From Chryseobacterium sp. MEBOG06 (GTDB taxonomy: Bacteria > Bacteroidota > Bacteroidia > Flavobacteriales > Weeksellaceae): DNA of 64,000 nt. Positions 62,852 through 64,000 of this stretch are shown in pieces (position 1 is the stretch's first letter; every line of letters starts with the position of its first letter). Under the pieces are notes generated by a model, which worked only from the letters and a program-made list of their open reading frames with translations, was not told the origin of the DNA and made no database searches. A program made the position numbers and the translations under genes. The DNA is taken from contig NZ_CP084580.1 of assembly GCF_021869765.1 (NCBI RefSeq), positions 1,550,001-1,614,000 on the forward strand, given 5' to 3'.

Positions 62852-64000
62852 TTATTTCACGATAAGCTTTTTCGTTTCCGAACTGCCTCCGTAAGTGATT
62901 TTTACAAGGTAATTACCTGAAGTAAGATGTGATAGGTTCAGATCTTGTTTGTAGAACCCAGCCTGGTTAGACAGTTCCGCGGAATAAACCTGCTTACCGG
63001 TAAGGTCATAAACTTCCACATTACCTTTATTGCCTGCTTTTTGTTTTACATCAAACAATACGGTAACATGTTTGTCAGAAGTTGTTGGATTAGGATAGAT
63101 TCCGAAGCTTGCATTTTTACCTACCTCAGTGATACCTAATGTTTCAGTAATTTTTTTGTATTTGAAATACATATTTCCTGTAGTGGCTCCTCCGTTGGTT
63201 GTGAAGTACATTCTGTAGTAATCACTTCCTTTTTTAACGTAGTATACTACATCGTTTTTTACTGTTCCAATCCCTTTCCAGGAGTGCCCTACAGTTGTTA
63301 TAGCAGATGAGAAAGCGGTACTTGCAGGTATGCTGTACGCAGCTGTCTGCTGTGTTTCCGGCTGTACCATGGCAACTTTGATATTTGGACTTTGAATAGC
63401 TCCTGAAAGAGGATACATCTGAAGACCATTGTAAAAAGTATAATATTTTGTAAATACCAGATCCCAGGCATTTTTGGAAGGTTCCATATTAGGAACTTTT
63501 GCTCCGGTGTCGAATGAGAAATAATTAAAGAAGGCATCATCAGTTCCGTTGGTAATTGTTCTGGTCTCCGTTTGCCCCCAGGTACTTCCGTTCCATTTAG
63601 AATACTTAAATGTATAACCTGCAAATGCGTCTAAAATTGCAAATTTGATATAGGCTCCGTTTGAGTATTTTAAAACAAAAATTGCTTTTCCATCAATATG
63701 ATGATTTAATGTATTGTATACTCCCCATCCTGTTGCCGGAAGAAATGGATCAGTAATCGGTCCCTGTTCGAAGGCTCCCTGACTCAAATCTGTTGTCTGA
63801 TCCGGGTTATAAAGAGGTGCTCCCCAAGAAGATTCATTACTTATACTGATAGTATCCCAGTCTGCCAGATTGGTTGAAGCTGCATATACTTCAATATCTT
63901 TAGCATCATTAATTCTTGATCCAAATGCAAAGTTTGAATTTCTATAAAAAGCAACATCCCATGTATTAGCAGGCTGAGGAACCATATTACCATCTTCCAG
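62852..64000 (-). CDS. HmuY-like surface protein with T9SS sorting domain (5' part outside window)
   Basis: The frame runs to the end of the window (upstream codons LEDGN precede the ATG at 63985), so about 383 C-terminal residues are seen. Two copies of a W-D-(V/L)-x-F motif (NTWDVAFYRNSNFAF and NAWDLVFTKYYTFYN) with intervening beta structure resemble HmuY-type heme-binding proteins. The last 75 residues are a T9SS type A sorting domain (FGIYPNPTTSDKHVTVLF ... SGNYLVKITYG). Surface or secreted. The HmuY assignment is moderate; if right, a TonB receptor gene might lie nearby outside the window. Confidence 0.65.
   Translation of the reverse strand: MEDGNMVPQPANTWDVAFYRNSNFAFGSRINDAKDIEVYAASTNLADWDTISISNESSWGAPLYNPDQTTDLSQGAFEQGPITDPFLPATGWGVYNTLNHHIDGKAIFVLKYSNGAYIKFAILDAFAGYTFKYSKWNGSTWGQTETRTITNGTDDAFFNYFSFDTGAKVPNMEPSKNAWDLVFTKYYTFYNGLQMYPLSGAIQSPNIKVAMVQPETQQTAAYSIPASTAFSSAITTVGHSWKGIGTVKNDVVYYVKKGSDYYRMYFTTNGGATTGNMYFKYKKITETLGITEVGKNASFGIYPNPTTSDKHVTVLFDVKQKAGNKGNVEVYDLTGKQVYSAELSNQAGFYKQDLNLSHLTSGNYLVKITYGGSSETKKLIVK

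Noticed and set aside
1-64000. CRISPR arrays, rRNA or tRNA genes
   Set aside because: No regularly spaced repeats, and no sequence resembling conserved rRNA or tRNA arms, were noticed on either strand.

Overview
The window looks like the chromosome of a Flavobacteriia member, most likely Chryseobacterium or a close relative. The evidence is the AT-rich coding style, several secreted proteins with C-terminal type IX secretion (T9SS) sorting domains, the gliding genes gldF-gldG, a flavobacterial-type glycosylasparaginase, and promoters of the Bacteroidota form TTTG - about 20 nt - TAnnTTTG. Genus assignment is inference; no rRNA or tRNA gene is present to support it.

Region 1 (1-8.6 kb) is the accessory part. 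It is a tandem series of at least six polymorphic-toxin cassettes, all on the plus strand: displaced C-terminal ends of Rhs/YD-repeat toxins, each (except the last) followed by a probable immunity gene and usually a terminator. None has an Rhs N-terminus in the window, so an intact rhs gene presumably lies upstream. Two 1.04-kb direct repeats, each with a hairpin, a dead XRE-regulator fragment, a terminator and an Rhs core end, frame one cassette. Three cassettes carry the same C-terminal end of a Hint (intein-like) pretoxin domain joined to different toxin tips, and two tips are broken by in-frame stop codons.

Region 2 (8.8-18.1 kb) holds a MerR and an AraC regulator, ccoG, an SMP-30 lipoprotein, a DbpA-like helicase, a nonsense-interrupted Ntn hydrolase and rpsA. 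Region 3 (18.4-29.5 kb) holds an M36 metallopeptidase, an EamA permease, an alpha/beta hydrolase, a divergent MFS/AraC pair, rplS and a T9SS metallophosphoesterase. Region 4 (29.6-33 kb) holds scoA and scoB, separated by an opposite-strand ABC exporter.

Region 5 (33.3-45.2 kb) combines a GH20 hexosaminidase, a glycosylasparaginase, CutC and a GH2 beta-mannosidase, which together could dismantle N-glycoproteins. A Crp/Fnr regulator and two YeeE/YedE half-transporters (sulfur import) lie among them. Region 6 (45.3-57 kb) is mostly housekeeping: priA with a TTG start, PBP4, an M1 aminopeptidase, a cupin-8 protein, kbl, hemJ and gldF-gldG.

Region 7 (57.1-64 kb) holds a two-domain PI-PLC-like protein, three minus-strand genes of poorly known function (DUF2314-ankyrin, unknown, DUF4268), an Rrf2 regulator whose mRNA may be leaderless, a TauE/SafE permease, a small monooxygenase and the end of a HmuY-like T9SS protein that runs off the window. 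Many genes are separated by clear intrinsic terminators, often bidirectional between convergent genes. No rRNA, tRNA, CRISPR array, transposase or integrase gene was found.
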